Shown one piece after another: positions 1 through 10,984 of a DNA stretch of 64,000 nucleotides; positions within the stretch are counted from its first letter, which is position 1, and every line of letters begins with the position of its first letter. The position numbers and the translations under genes are program-made. This stretch comes from Plantago ovata. Lineage: Eukaryota; Streptophyta; Magnoliopsida; Lamiales; Plantaginaceae. Location of the stretch: assembly GCA_028274465.1 (NCBI GenBank), contig CM051456.1, forward strand, positions 88,150,753 through 88,214,752. Reading direction: 5' to 3'. A model generated the notes under the pieces. The model was not told the origin of the DNA, ran no database searches, and saw nothing but the letters and a program-made list of their open reading frames with translations.

Positions 1-1399
1 TCAGAGTTTCAGCAATTTGTAGTTTCTCTTGCTGTCTGCTCAGAGTTTTCTCAAATCTTTCGATTTCTCCTTGAATCTTGTCAAGGTCAATCTCGTCCTC
101 ACTTTCTGAGTCTGAGTCAGAGGTAGGGTTGTTTACCTGACCGGCCATGAGGCAGAACTCGTAGTTTGACACATCTGGATAAGCTTCCATAGCTATTCCA
201 CAAACTTCTTTGCCAATCTCCACGTCTAGAGTGGCTTCTTCATCGTCAGTGTCTGAACTTTCATCCTCACTGTCTTCGGAGCTAGTATCAATACACAATG
301 CATCGATTTTTGCTTGAAGCTTCTTCTTTTCTTCAGCAATAAAAGCTCTTTTGAACTTCTTCTTCTTTTCAGCAGATTTGCCTTTCAGCAAAGGGCAATT
401 AGCTTTGAAGTGTCCAGGCTTTTTGCAGTAAAAGCATAGATCATTTCCAACTGCTGGTTCTTCTGATGAAGTAGCTTGCTGAGCTTGCTTGTTCAGCGAG
501 CTAGTCTCATTCTTGTACTTATGGTAGTTGTTACCAAGATGCTTTTTCAGCTTCTCTTTTGCTTTTCGCCTTTCAAGTTCCTTGCTGATAAATTTCTTCA
601 TGTTTTTGACAACTAAAGAGTTTTCATCAGTAGGCTCTTTTTTATTCTTCTTTTCAGAAGATGACGGCTTTGCAGCAAGAGCAATGTTTTGCGATTTTTC
701 AGCAAATACATTTTCTCTTTGCTTTGTCTCATAGTTGACAGTAGCAAGATGAGAGAACAACTCTGTTGGTGTAATGTCTGGCATTCCTTGATTGTAATAG
801 AAATTCTGAGTGTGGATCCATTCTTGATTCAGACTTCTGATGATAGCTTTCACATTCTCAGAATCTGAGTAAAGGTTTCCAACACCCAAGGCTGCCATTT
901 CACTAACAAGAGTTGTGAATCTTAAATCGAAGTCTTCCAGTGACTCCTTTGTACCTTGCTTAAACTTTTGAAACTTTAATTTAAGTACTTCAAGTTTGTT
1001 TTCCTAGGTTTTGTCAGATCCATCACAAAGATCTTGAACCATTTTCCAAGCTGCTTTTGCAGTCTTAGCACCCCACAGTTTGCACTGTATGGTATTCGGA
1101 GTTGATCAAATGATGATATTTCTTGCTTGGCCATCAAGACGGAATCTCTTAGCTTCGTCAGAAGTCCATTCCTCTCTTGGTTTTGGAACAACCGTATCCG
1201 ATGGTTCGCCTAAGATAGTTTCCTTTCCAACTTCAGTGGTCTTGTGAGGGAAACTCCTTTCAACCTTATTTATCTTGATAGGTCCATCATTAATGACGGT
1301 GACCGTCTCATCACTAATGGCCTCAAGATGTAGCATCATGTTGTTTCGCCATTTTTCGTAATTTTCCAGCTTTAGCAAGGGAGCATCTCCTAAAAACAT
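1..1399 (-). pseudogene. copia gag (copy 1), two premature stops
   Basis: Gag of the copia polyprotein, which forms the virus-like particle and binds RNA in the cytoplasm. Translation starts at the ATG at 1399 (MFLGDAPLLKLENY...), shortly inside the primer site. A UBN2-type capsid region is followed by a lysine-rich stretch and one CCHC zinc knuckle (CFYCKKPGHFKANC, about 405-447), then an acidic Ser/Asp/Glu-rich segment and a predicted coiled coil running to the window edge. Two in-frame stops interrupt it: TGA at 1106-1108 where relatives have CGA, and TAG at 1004-1006 where relatives have AAG. Otherwise the frame looks open. Protease, integrase and RT would lie further left. Identity of the family is certain; this copy is probably inactive. 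Confidence 0.85.
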
Positions 1400-1497
1400 C
1401 TTGTCAGCAAAGCACTACCAAACTGATCAAGTGAGAGTGATTTACGGAAAGCACCTAAGGGGATCTAGGTTCAGTGCTGAAGGTTAAGGAACCTCCA

Positions 1498-1510
1498 GCT
1501 CTGATACCAC
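1498..1510 (-). promoter_or_regulatory. primer-binding site, initiator Met-tRNA
   Basis: On the minus strand the sequence reads GTGGTATCAGAGC directly inside the LTR. TGGTATCAGAGC is the usual plant copia primer site, complementary to the 3' end of initiator Met-tRNA. It fixes the inner boundary of the LTR at 1512. Confidence 0.9.
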
Positions 1511-1511
1511 T

Positions 1512-3110
1512 TGTTGGTCCCTTTAAACAACAAGAAAAGACTAGGGGGGGGTGAATAGTCTTTTCAAACTTTCGTCGTTTAAAACTTTCTCAGCAAGTGC
1601 TTATTACTTTTCAGTAATGAGTTTGCTGATAGTTAACTTTCTCAGCAAGCGTAAGTTACTTTTCAGTAACTAGGTTTGCTGATACTTAAAATCAGAGAGC
1701 GGAAGTCTTTGATACAATAAGTGCCCTTTCAGTAAATGAAGGTTTCAGGAAGTGATGTGAGTGACTGTGTACAGACAGATATGATTTGCTGAAAACTAAG
1801 TACAGTAAGTAAATCACACAAACACTTTTATAGTGGTATCTGAGAGTGGCGTAATCTCTCAACTAATCCACTTTGTCCTTTCTAGGACTGAATCCACTAA
1901 GATATGATTGAAGTTCCTTACAACACCTATCTAGAGTGATTCAAACAGAAACCAAAGCACACTTGCTTCGTCTCCAACCTAATCTAGAGAACGCAACCTT
2001 GTTCTCCTCCAAAGTTGGTACTTTTAATCAGCAAAACTATGCTCGATTAAGTTCCCCCTGAATATCACGCTTGAAAGGGTGTATTTTCAGTTAGAGAGTT
2101 TTGGGTTGAGATAACTTAATTATAACTTATTCAGTTACAACAAGTAATCTAAGAAACAAAACTTTGAATACTTTGCAGTAAACAAGTTTGATTGTTTCTG
2201 GTGTCAAGACTTGTTCTTGTTCAAAAGAAAGAAAGAACACTTAACTAATTTCTTAGTCGTGTAAATTCTACTTCTTCACAAGTAGCTTTCTCAAGCTTTA
2301 AGTCTTGGAACGGATCAATGGCAGTATAGAGAGTTTAAAGGTATGTGAGTTTAAGCACAAGTGAGAGTTTGATCACGTTGTTGACACACTTCAACTCTTT
2401 GCCGGATGACCTCTATTTATAATGAAAATAAGGAGCTGTTTGAATTTTAAATTCCAAGGCTTTTGTTCCTTAAGATGTCACTATCTTGCTTTTGTACTTT
2501 CAGCAGCGTCCTTGTTTGTCTTCTAGTCTTCATGTCCTTCGCGTGCAAGCTTTGCATTTAATGCTTATTTGAATAGAATTCAAACAGTAACATTGGAGCG
2601 CAAATGTAAGTACTTTCAGCAAGAGGTCACATATCTTCCATCAGCAAGTGGTCAGTCTCAGTTTCAGCAAGCACAACCTACTTTGTCTTTCAGATTTTCA
2701 CTTATGCAATGTTGTTGCTGAAGTTTCCACTTTCTGAGCAACATGTGCCTTTGTAGATACCAGTCTTCAGAAATCTTCTAGTCTTCAGATCTTCGAATTC
2801 TTCAAGTCTTCAGATCTTCAATATTCTTCAAGATTCTGAGCGGTTTCTAAATGCTTCAATAGTTTGTTTGTAAAAACAAAGTACATCGTCAGCAAATGCT
2901 TCAATAGGTTATTTTCTTTTCAGAAAACAAGATACATCATAAGCTTTAAAAACCAACCTATCTAGCACCTATTCTAAGTCTTCAGCAAACGTTCCTCTTT
3001 TACAATGTCCTTAAAATTCTAAATTCCTATGGACCTTAAGAGTACTAGTTACTGGACTTTCCTTAATTTAGCATGGTTAATTGCTCATCAAAATTACAAG
3101 TTTCCTAACA
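1512..3110 (-). repeat. SIRE-like 5' LTR, copy 1 (about 1.6 kb)
   Basis: Boundaries come from TG...CA ends (minus-strand TGTTAGGAAACTTG at 3110, ...GGGACCAACA at 1512), the adjacent primer site, and equivalent ends in copies A, B and C. It contains a TATA box at 2414-2421. I count 12 copies of the 7-mer TCAGCAA or its complement in 1,599 bp, where about 0.2 would be expected by chance. A run of G/C close to the inner end (about 1542-1549) is shared by all copies. Confidence 0.9.
2414..2421 (-). promoter_or_regulatory. LTR TATA box (copy 1)
   Basis: TATAAATA on the minus strand, followed by AGAGGTCATC. The same box sits at the same LTR position in copy B (27112-27119), copy A 3' LTR (33694-33701) and copy C (63269-63276), which supports it as the retrotransposon promoter. 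Transcription would begin about 30 bp further toward lower coordinates, defining the U3/R border. Confidence 0.7.
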
Positions 3111-4855
3111 ATTCTTCACAAAGGTACTCACCTCCTCGATCTGATCGAAGAGTGACTATCCTTAGGTTCAATTCATTCTCGACCTCATTCCTAAACTCCT
3201 TGAATTTCCCAAATGTCTCAGATTTATTCTTCATAAGATAAATACATCCATACCTTGAGAAATCGTCAGTAAAGGTAACGAAGTAAGAATAACCTCCACG
3301 TGCTTGGACTTTAAAAAGTCCACATACATCGGTATGTATGAGCTCTAAGCAGCGGGTGGCACGAACACCTTGTCCAACAAAGGGTTTGTTCGTCATCTTA
3401 CCCTTAACACATGATTCGCATGTACCATATGATTCGAAATCAAATGGTTCTAAGTAGTCCAACTTCCTTAGTCTTTGAATCCGTTTTTCATTGATATGGC
3501 CTAGCCGACAATGCCATAGATAAGATGGTTTATTCTTCCTACTTGAAGATGGTTGTTTGTTATGTATTTGAAATAAAGGTAGACTACTTTGCAAAATATA
3601 TAAACCATTCACTAAGCGAGCTTTTCCATAATACTGGTCATTTAGCGAAAAATAACAAGTATTATTAGCAAAACGAAAGGAAAAACCCAAATTGTCCAAC
3701 AATGGAATGGAAATAATATTTCTGACAATGGATGGAACAAAATAAACTTTATCAAGTTCTAAACATTGTCCTGATGGTAAATCTATCTTGCAGCGTCCAA
3801 CGCGTTTGGCTTCAACTAGATTGTCGTTCCCAACATGCAAGTCGATTTCACCTTGCTTGACTAGCCTGTGTTCAATTAGCCCCTGCACATTATTACAAAT
3901 GTGTGAGCCACAAGCTGTATCTAATACCCAACCATTGGAGTCAAAATTAGTCATGTTCATTTCAATAACAAACATACCTGAGCTAGAACCCGGCGGCTTC
4001 TTAGCTTGATCTGCCCTTAGCTTAGGGCAATCTTTCTTCCAATGCCCTTTTTGCTTACAGAAAAGACATTTATCTGTGTGTACCGTTCCGCTCCTCTTGA
4101 ACTTCCTTCTCTGGTTCAGACGCTTAGGCCTATCACTCGAAGTGTTAGCCTTGGCTCCCGACTTTTCCCTTACCCTTAGCACCTTTGTTTCTCGGGTTTG
4201 GGTTAGACGGTTGCCCAACATACATGATCGATTTCTCCTTCTTAGGAAGAGTTTGATCATATGTCTTTAGCAGTTTATGGAGCTCGAGCAGTGTAACGTC
4301 TTTCGCATTCATGGTGTAGTTAATGATGAATTGCGAATACGAACTCGACAATGATTGCAGGACAAAGATCACCATGATCTTATTCTCCAACTTGACACCG
4401 ACATCGGCAAGCTTCTCAAAGAGACCAATCATCTTGAGAACATGTTCAGACATGTTCCCTCCTTCATTGAGCTTGCATCTGTGTATCTCTTTGATCAAAT
4501 CAAATTCAACACTTCTGGCTGTCGTCTTAAAGAGCGACTCAAGATGCTTCAGCATCTCATACGACAACATGCTTTCATGTTGTCTCTACAGCTCATTGCT
4601 CATTACCGCCAGCATAATACACTGCGCGGATTTAGAATCCTCTTGATGCTTATTAGTCTTTGCCTTGTTGGCTTGATTCCAAGCAGCAACTTGATTGGCA
4701 GTCTAATTCTCGGGACACACAGGAATAGCCTCGTCCAAGACGTACTCAATCTTTTCGTACCTCAGCACCAAACGAATATTCCTGATCCAATCTAGGAAGT
4801 TTGGTCCGGTCAAAACTTGCTTCTCTAAGATAGCACGGAGCGAGATACTCGCCAT
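3111..4855 (-). pseudogene. copia gag-protease-integrase (second family), broken
   Basis: Start at ATG 4855 (MASISLRAILEKQVLTGPNF..., a typical copia Gag N-terminus). The frame stops at a TAG near 4703, resumes in another frame about 4570-4145 (UBN2 Gag region), then shifts again about 4260 to the frame that runs to the insertion. That last frame has a CCHC knuckle (CLFCKQKGHWKKDC, about 4027-4068), a protease motif WVLDTACGSH where DTA replaces the usual DSG, the pre-integrase zinc region (HCRLGH...CESC) and the integrase core start (HTDVCG, later RSDRGGEYL). The reading frame is terminated by the LTR of copy 1 a few codons after RGGEYL. Non-functional. Confidence 0.88.
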
Positions 4856-5416
4856 TTCGGTTTTTCTAAGGAGAAATAATATAGAACGAAAATAATCAAT
4901 CAACTATTGAAATACTATTTCTAAATACACAGTCAACATAACTAAACAACAAGGTCCTTTAGCTGTTTAGCTCCCACTATTTTCACATATGATTGACCCC
5001 AAAACAAACATATGGGTAATGTCTAACAAGTTACCGTAGTGGCCAAGATCCAAATCCATACTATGCTATACTCCAACGGGGGCTGGTCGCATAACATAAT
5101 ATGACCGGTAGAACTATCCAATTGCGTCACGCAACTCTTGGGTGTTAAATCTAATTTAACCAGACGCTCTACATATTGCACCTATCGAGGTCGCTAAATA
5201 CAATATGCAGTAAGTTATAACCATAGGCTTACTCTAATCTGATGATCACTGCGAGTCTGCAAGACGAGGTCGCCAATACAGGGAAACGCAATGAAAGTTC
5301 AGAATTAAAGCACCCCATGGAAAGCATCTCAGAAACACATACGTATACATATTTCTGCACTTATATTGGTTGGGGCTTGTAGCTTGAGGGTTGTTATCAG
5401 TCATCTACAAACAAAT

Positions 5417-5590
5417 AAGGGCGCCGCCTACCCATCATGTATGAGCGGTCTACACGTAATGGATGCCGCCTATCCATTCTAGTTCTAAACGCGGTCAAAC
5501 ACATAATGGGCGCCGCCTACACATACATAAAAATATGCGGTCCGACAAATAGGAGGGCGCCGCCTACACTCGCATGCATAGCGGTCGAAC
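5417..5590. repeat. imperfect tandem repeat, about 45 bp x 4
   Basis: Four diverged units, each with G(C/A)GCCGCCTA or GATGCCGCCTA followed 20-30 bp later by GCGGTC, near 5420, 5462, 5510 and 5556. The unit is GC-rich inside an AT-rich leader and codes for nothing recognisable. Confidence 0.65.
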
Positions 5591-6138
5591 AGAAAGTAAA
5601 ATACTTGGTATTTAAACATGCATTGTCAAACAATAGCATATCGAGCAAACAAACAAGTAGTAGCCTATGTGGATACCAAATGACTTCATAATTTCATTAT
5701 GAAAATTATAATCCCATACTTATAATCTCTATGAAAAATTGAAATTTGGACTAGATTGAAAAATCGAAAATTCTATTGACCACGTAGCAATTTTCGAAAA
5801 CCCGAAGGACTCAATTGTAATTTTCCAAACCTTGGAGGTGTTAAATTCAAAATTCAAAAGTAGAAAGACTTATTTGTAATAAACAATAAATTCATAAATC
5901 ACAAATAAGCCCCTCAACTTAATACTAATTAAATTTAACCCCTCTAGTTAATAATAATTACAATTAAATCATATTTATGTTCCAAATATAAAATTCAATC
6001 CTCAAAATTTCCAAAAATTCAATTTTGGGTCCAAACCGGAAAAATTAAATAAATATATATAATAATATACGGGGACGGGATCGAATCCCGTCCCCTAGGG
6101 CGCCTGCGGCCGCAGGCACCTGTCTGCGTAACGCAAGC

Positions 6139-6251
<113 letters not shown>

Positions 6252-6394
6252 TTCCTCCTTTTTTTTAAATAGAAATTCTAAATTTATATAAAAACAAAAC
6301 TTTCGAAAATCGAATTAATCATAAAATCAATTGCATCCACATAAACTACATAATCACATAACATATATACGTATATACATAATCAATTAACCTC

Positions 6395-6407
6395 GCTCTG
6401 ATACCAC
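6395..6407 (-). promoter_or_regulatory. primer-binding site, initiator Met-tRNA (second family)
   Basis: Minus strand GTGGTATCAGAGC, the plant copia Met-tRNA primer site. It sets the inner end of the adjoining LTR at about 6409. Confidence 0.85.
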
Positions 6408-6408
6408 T

Positions 6409-8568
6409 TTAAGAAAATATGGTCAGAGTTACCCCTAAGGTACGATGAACAATCGCGGTCGTGGCTTACATGCTCACCGGGCTGGAAAGAAAGGTACGCA
6501 GCGGAATTTCAAAAAATTTCTTAACATGCAGGTTAATTGATCATGCATATAACGTATATAATAAACACATTAATCAGAAGACTTAAAATTCTCCAAAAAA
6601 CAAGAATAGATATTGAATCGATATGCCAATCGATGAAGTCTTCGTAATAGTCCGCTGAATCTTCTCCTTCGTCGAAGTCGAAGATATCTGCAATACTTTG
6701 ATTATCTGCAAGACCACAAAAGTTAGTTTCCAGCTCTTTGAACCTCAACCTTGGTATCCACGGATGAACAGCTTATCGGAAAGAATGCTAGGATATTCTT
6801 TATGTGACCAAGAAGATGGGGCGGCGATTTTCCTCCGGTGGAGAGTGGCGCGCGCGGCTATGGTATAGAGGTAGGGGAGAGCTTTTTATTTTCTCTAATA
6901 AAAGTAGAATAATTCTATAAGAATTTGATATTGTAAAAGTTCTCTATTGACCTACTTATATTGTAGTCAATAGAAGCCTAAAGAAGATTCTTTTAGACTT
7001 CATAAAGGAATAAGAACTCTAATTCTTATTGCACAAGGAAACCAATTTAAGTCTAGATTCATCCTAATTAAGTTAGAACTCAATTAGGAAAATCTAACTT
7101 AACCCTTGACTTCTAATATGGGAAGGAGTCGAAACTCCCTCCCATACTACTACTACACGCGGCCGGCCAAGGGGGGTATGTGGGTCCGAATTTTGGGACC
7201 CACTTATAATTCGAAGGCAATTCAAACTCTAAGTAGATTTTGCCCATGTGCATATATTAATTCTAAATTAATATATCATTTCAAATCAAACCTCTATCAT
7301 ATTTCTAAAATATAATCTTTAATTGTATTTACATAAAATACAATTAATCAATCAATTCAATTAATAATTCCAAATTATTAATTCAGCCACAAATAATTAT
7401 AATTAATTCCAAATTAATTATAATTCATCAATCACAATTAATTCTAAATTAATTGCGATTCCAACTTCAAGGATATTCGGATAAGCTGAATCACCACATA
7501 GTGTGACCCATAGGGCCTCATTGTATTAAGCAAGTGCTACACTAGGCAACATGGAATTCGTAGACGGTTCCATTTGCAATATTAATACATGAGGACGTTT
7601 GAGAGGTTTCTCAAAGCAAACCCTTTAGTTGTGAAGTCTGTTGCGCTCAACGCGGCGATGGTAACGTCCCTTCATCTGACTGAGTCGAATGCATCTAGGA
7701 TCGATGATGTGTCTATCCCAATAATACATCCACGGACGTCTTCAGTGAGTTGCTTGGTGAATCCAATATCTATTATGACTATCATAATAATATTGATACG
7801 CTGGCCAGCGGTTTAACCAATCACTACTATGAACGACTATGAGCAGTGCTCTCCTGTGCTACACGTGAGAGATGAATCCTTCACAGAATCACTTATCACC
7901 CCCATTAGTATGTAGCCATAATCCTGGATCGTGTCTTGGGTCAACTGCTTATTCAGAGCTGACATCGACGGGTCCACCAAGGATATGGGGCAACAAATGT
8001 GATGATAAAGTCCTGTAAGTCCAAAGGACGACTGGCATCACTTCGACAACTTTCCGGTTCCCATAGACACTTCGGTGTAGAGTATACATCGATGGGAGTT
8101 TCTGGTGGGTACTTCCATTGTTCGGTAATCACCCTTCAAAAAACTATGCGGAGTTATGGGAACGTTTCTAGATTATCTAACAATCCGTTCCGTGGCCATG
8201 GGATCGGCTCACACTTGCTCTAACAAGTATAACCTCCACGCATACTAGTCTCACCTGGTTCATTCAGACCCCTACATCCGAGATGAACCTCGACTAGGGA
8301 GAGTTTGGGATAGATGATAACTCACATAGCTCCCACTATCTGTGTGATCGGTCATCTATCCGAGGGGATATGTTTGATATCAATACAGACAGGAATAGAG
8401 ATATGACATGCTGTATGCCTGGTGTAATATAAATATGAAAGCGATACTCAATAGTCAAACAAACAAACATATATTATATTACGTTGACCTGTGTAATAGT
8501 ACATATATGCCCTTAATAAGGGTTGTATGCCCTTAATAAAGACTGTCTCTAGGACATATACACTATCA
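6409..8568 (-). repeat. 5' LTR of the second-family copia element (about 2.2 kb)
   Basis: The outer end is TGATAGTG (minus strand, 8568). The inner end is placed from the primer site, but the last bases (minus ...TTTTCTTAA) are not a canonical CA, so that border is uncertain by a few bases. The LTR includes AT-rich tandem AATTAATT-type repeats (about 7325-7460), a short duplication CCCTTAATAA (about 8510-8540) near the outer end, and no coding region I recognise. The matching 3' LTR would be outside the window. Confidence 0.65.
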
Positions 8569-9074
8569 ATGTCATCTTCAGTTCCAGTGGTTGGAATCTG
8601 AAAGATGTTTGCCAAATCAATCCATTTCAGGATGATTTTTTCCCCCTGAACTGTTGTAGAAATCACTTTTTCAGTGATTCCTTGTTCATCAGTAAGGGTT
8701 TGAATTTATGCATTATTGTAGAATTCCATAGTATCTAACAAACTCACTTTCTTTGTGCGAGCAGTGATGAAGAAATGTAGGCCTTGTTGATTGATGTAAT
8801 TCATCGCCTCAACATTTTCTTCGTCAAGTTCTTGTTCATAGAAGTATCGGATATACTTCTCTTTTGCAGATCCGCCCCATTGCATCATCTTCTCACACTT
8901 TTCAGTGTTGAGATATACAGGAGACATGGGTCTCTTAGTGATTCTGTTATTAGCTAGAACGATTTTCACCATGTTCTTCGCCGGAGACGGTGCCGGTGTA
9001 GGAGCCGTGCTTTTTCCAGCACTATCTGCCTTGGAAGATTTGGTGTTCTTGGTTGTTTGCCTTTTGGGAGCCAT
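8569..9074 (-). pseudogene. accessory ORF3 of SIRE-like copy B, 5' end only
   Basis: Starts at ATG 9074 (MAPKRQTTKNTKSSKAD...), a Lys/Ser/Thr/Pro-rich, nuclear-signal-like head, followed by a folded-looking region of about 85 residues (EKMMQWGGSAKEKYIRYFYEQ... to ...LDTMEFYNN). One in-frame TAA occurs at 8706 where the related frame has GAA. The frame then continues (VQGEKIILKWIDLANIF...) to the inserted element. The homologous start in copy A is at 55611. The pattern 'xRG-xxF ... FYNN ... VxGxxIxxxxxxLxxIFxxP' resembles the plant-specific 'putative plant transposon protein' domain; that is my inference, not a search result. Function unknown; not an RT, integrase or Gag. Confidence 0.7.
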
Positions 9075-9228
9075 CTCTTATATAGTAAGGTAATATTGGG
9101 GGTAAGTGTACGAAAAAGATGTTTTTCTTTTTTACCGGAGGTAGAGTGTTTCAGAGCACAGGTTAGGGAAATGTTTTGCAGAGAAAGGAAATGTGAGTTA
9201 AAGAATTTTTTCTTTCTCTAACTCTTCA

Positions 9229-9236
9229 TTTATATA
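9229..9236 (-). promoter_or_regulatory. candidate internal TATA box for ORF3 (copy B)
   Basis: Minus strand TATATAAA, about 155 bp upstream of the ORF3 ATG at 9074 and followed by a purine/pyrimidine-rich leader. In copy A the same place reads CACATAAATG, so the box is damaged there. It suggests that ORF3 is transcribed from its own promoter rather than only from the LTR. Inference from motif and spacing only. Confidence 0.45.
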
Positions 9237-10569
9237 GTATCTCTGTTATTTGATAAACTCAATGGTTTTGAGTTTTCAGCAAGGGTAAAACAGAGATACA
9301 TCGAGTTAGTGTAGCCTTTGCATTGAATGCGTAGTGGTCCACTAACCCGAAATCGTAAGAGCTTGTTTTCACTTTATAACATTAACGTACCGTTGGATCA
9401 TCAATTGCTTTAAAATCAATGGCCACGATTGCATTTCATGTCATGATTAATAGAGAGTTTATCTGTGCCACGATTAACGTCACATTAGATTTTACCTTGA
9501 TTCAAGGGATTTTATCTCTTTTACTTAGAAGCTAATTGCTTGCTGAAGTATTAGAGAATTTTTTCAGCAATTTTAATCTTTCTGACTATAGCAATTACTT
9601 CTTACATATAGTACCCATGTTAGATCTTTCTATTACGGATAGATTCTTATTACTCAAACAATGACATCAAGTACCCATGCTCGATAGATTCAATTACACC
9701 TAAATCCATGATCTTGACTTTTGGTGAACTAAATCAATGAAAATACAGTTTTACCCTTTGACACTTAATAATTCAACATAAGGCATGTATCTTTTTACAT
9801 TTTCAAAATTGTCTCAAATATTATTGCAAACTAAACCCTAATAAATTTTATCCGAAAATCAACCCAATAATATTTTTTTTAAATATAAAAATAATAAAAA
9901 ATAATTAAAAAACTAGCAAATCGGAGCTGCCTTCTCCAATTTGCTCACCAGCCACATTTGGACTTGTGGGTTTTCATCAATTAACATGGCAGACACCTTA
10001 CATTCCAAGCTATGAACCTGAATTTGCACCATATGCACAGTGACCCGCTTTCAACAAAGATTGTTGTGAATTCCCAATTTGTTTCTTCACATCAGCAGGC
10101 TTACCAAGAATCATATATATAGTCTGACTTCTTTTTGTCTTCTTTGTTCTTTCTAATATTATTTACAGGAGATTGTAAATCAACTGGAAGAGTTAAGAGC
10201 TTGGCTTACGACAAGCTAGCAAATCAACTGGACTTAGGATCCAAATTTTATGTTCTTTGGTATTCCATGGGTGGACAGTCTCGAATGGGTAGGAAAAGAA
10301 GAAGGAAAGAATAAAAAAAGAAAAATAAAGAAAAGTGAAAAAAATGAAAAAAATGCTAAGGCCGTGTTTGGATTCACACTTAACTACATTAATTTATAAG
10401 TTGGTCAACGGAATCAACACATTTTGGATCCATATGTAATAGATTGACTAACAGAGGGTTAAACGTAATTGGAGCGGCTAGTAGGGGTAGTGGATGTAAA
10501 ATTCCCTTATAAGTAACAAGCCTTGTAGTTGCTGAAAGTTCCCCCTTAATCAAATATTTCATTATTCTT

Positions 10570-10975
10570 TGGGTCAAAGATATTCCTGAGTTCCCGTCTC
10601 AGTAAATCCCTTTTATAGTGAGATATTTTGGATAAATTCTCTTTTGGTGAGAAACAATCTTTCTCTTTGCTGAGTTCCCGTCTCAGATTTATCCTTTGAT
10701 ACTTGAATATCTGTTTCAGTATCCTTGATTGTTTGAATGCCCGTTTCAGCAATCCTTAGATTTTTCTTACTGAATACCTGTTTCAGCAAGTGACCAAGTT
10801 TCCTAACAAATACCAGGTTTGAAGGATTTACTTGCTGAATGCCTGTTTCAGCAAACACTTTGTGTACAACCATCTCTTTTAGAGGAATCAAGTAGAAAGA
10901 GACTTTTCAAGGGATGATTAAATCTTTAAGCAACTGTTGGCTTGCTAAATGCCCGTTTCAGAATTCCAATCAAAT
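10570..10975 (-). repeat. array of about seven TGAAT-CC-GTTTCAG units
   Basis: On the plus strand the units read TGAGTTCCCGTCTCAG (twice), TGAATATCTGTTTCAG, TGAATGCCCGTTTCAG, TGAATACCTGTTTCAG, TGAATGCCTGTTTCAG and TAAATGCCCGTTTCAG, at irregular spacing of roughly 30-100 bp. Each is a short inverted repeat (CTGAA...TTCAG). Copy A has one such unit in the corresponding place (about 56053-56068). The array lies just downstream of the pol stop. Confidence 0.75.
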
Positions 10976-10984
10976 GTACCCTTT

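Larger units (their letters stand above)
1..3110 (-). mobile_element. SIRE/Maximus-like Ty1/copia element, copy 1 (5' part only)
   Basis: This is the 5' end of a minus-strand copia retrotransposon: a complete 5' LTR, a primer-binding site and most of gag; the rest lies left of the window. Its LTR and Gag match copies A, B and C elsewhere in the window closely by eye, so all four are one family. The LTR outer end (TG...CA) abuts an unrelated copia integrase reading frame at 3111, so this copy inserted into that element. The near-side target-site duplication would be ATTCT (3111-3115); its partner is outside the window. Confidence 0.9.
9075..10984 (-). other. spacer between pol and ORF3 in copy B, expanded by an insertion
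   Basis: In copy A this spacer is about 480 bp (55612-56092); here it is about 1.9 kb. 9075-9490 matches copy A. About 9600-10550 has no counterpart there and looks foreign: AT-rich, with a sequence (about 10137-10220) like a plant 3' splice acceptor followed by a short open exon (EIVNQLEELRAW), a purine-rich stretch (about 10280-10350), and GGCCGTGTTTGG at about 10362, reminiscent of some MITE/hAT ends. I could not define terminal repeats or a target duplication. 10570-10975 carries the short repeats listed separately. Confidence 0.55.

Noticed and set aside
5417..5590. CRISPR-like array
   Set aside because: Plant nuclear context, imperfect units with no constant repeat and spacer lengths.
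10362..10560. Defined MITE or hAT element
   Set aside because: GGCCGTGTTTGG is suggestive, but no opposite terminal repeat or target duplication was found.
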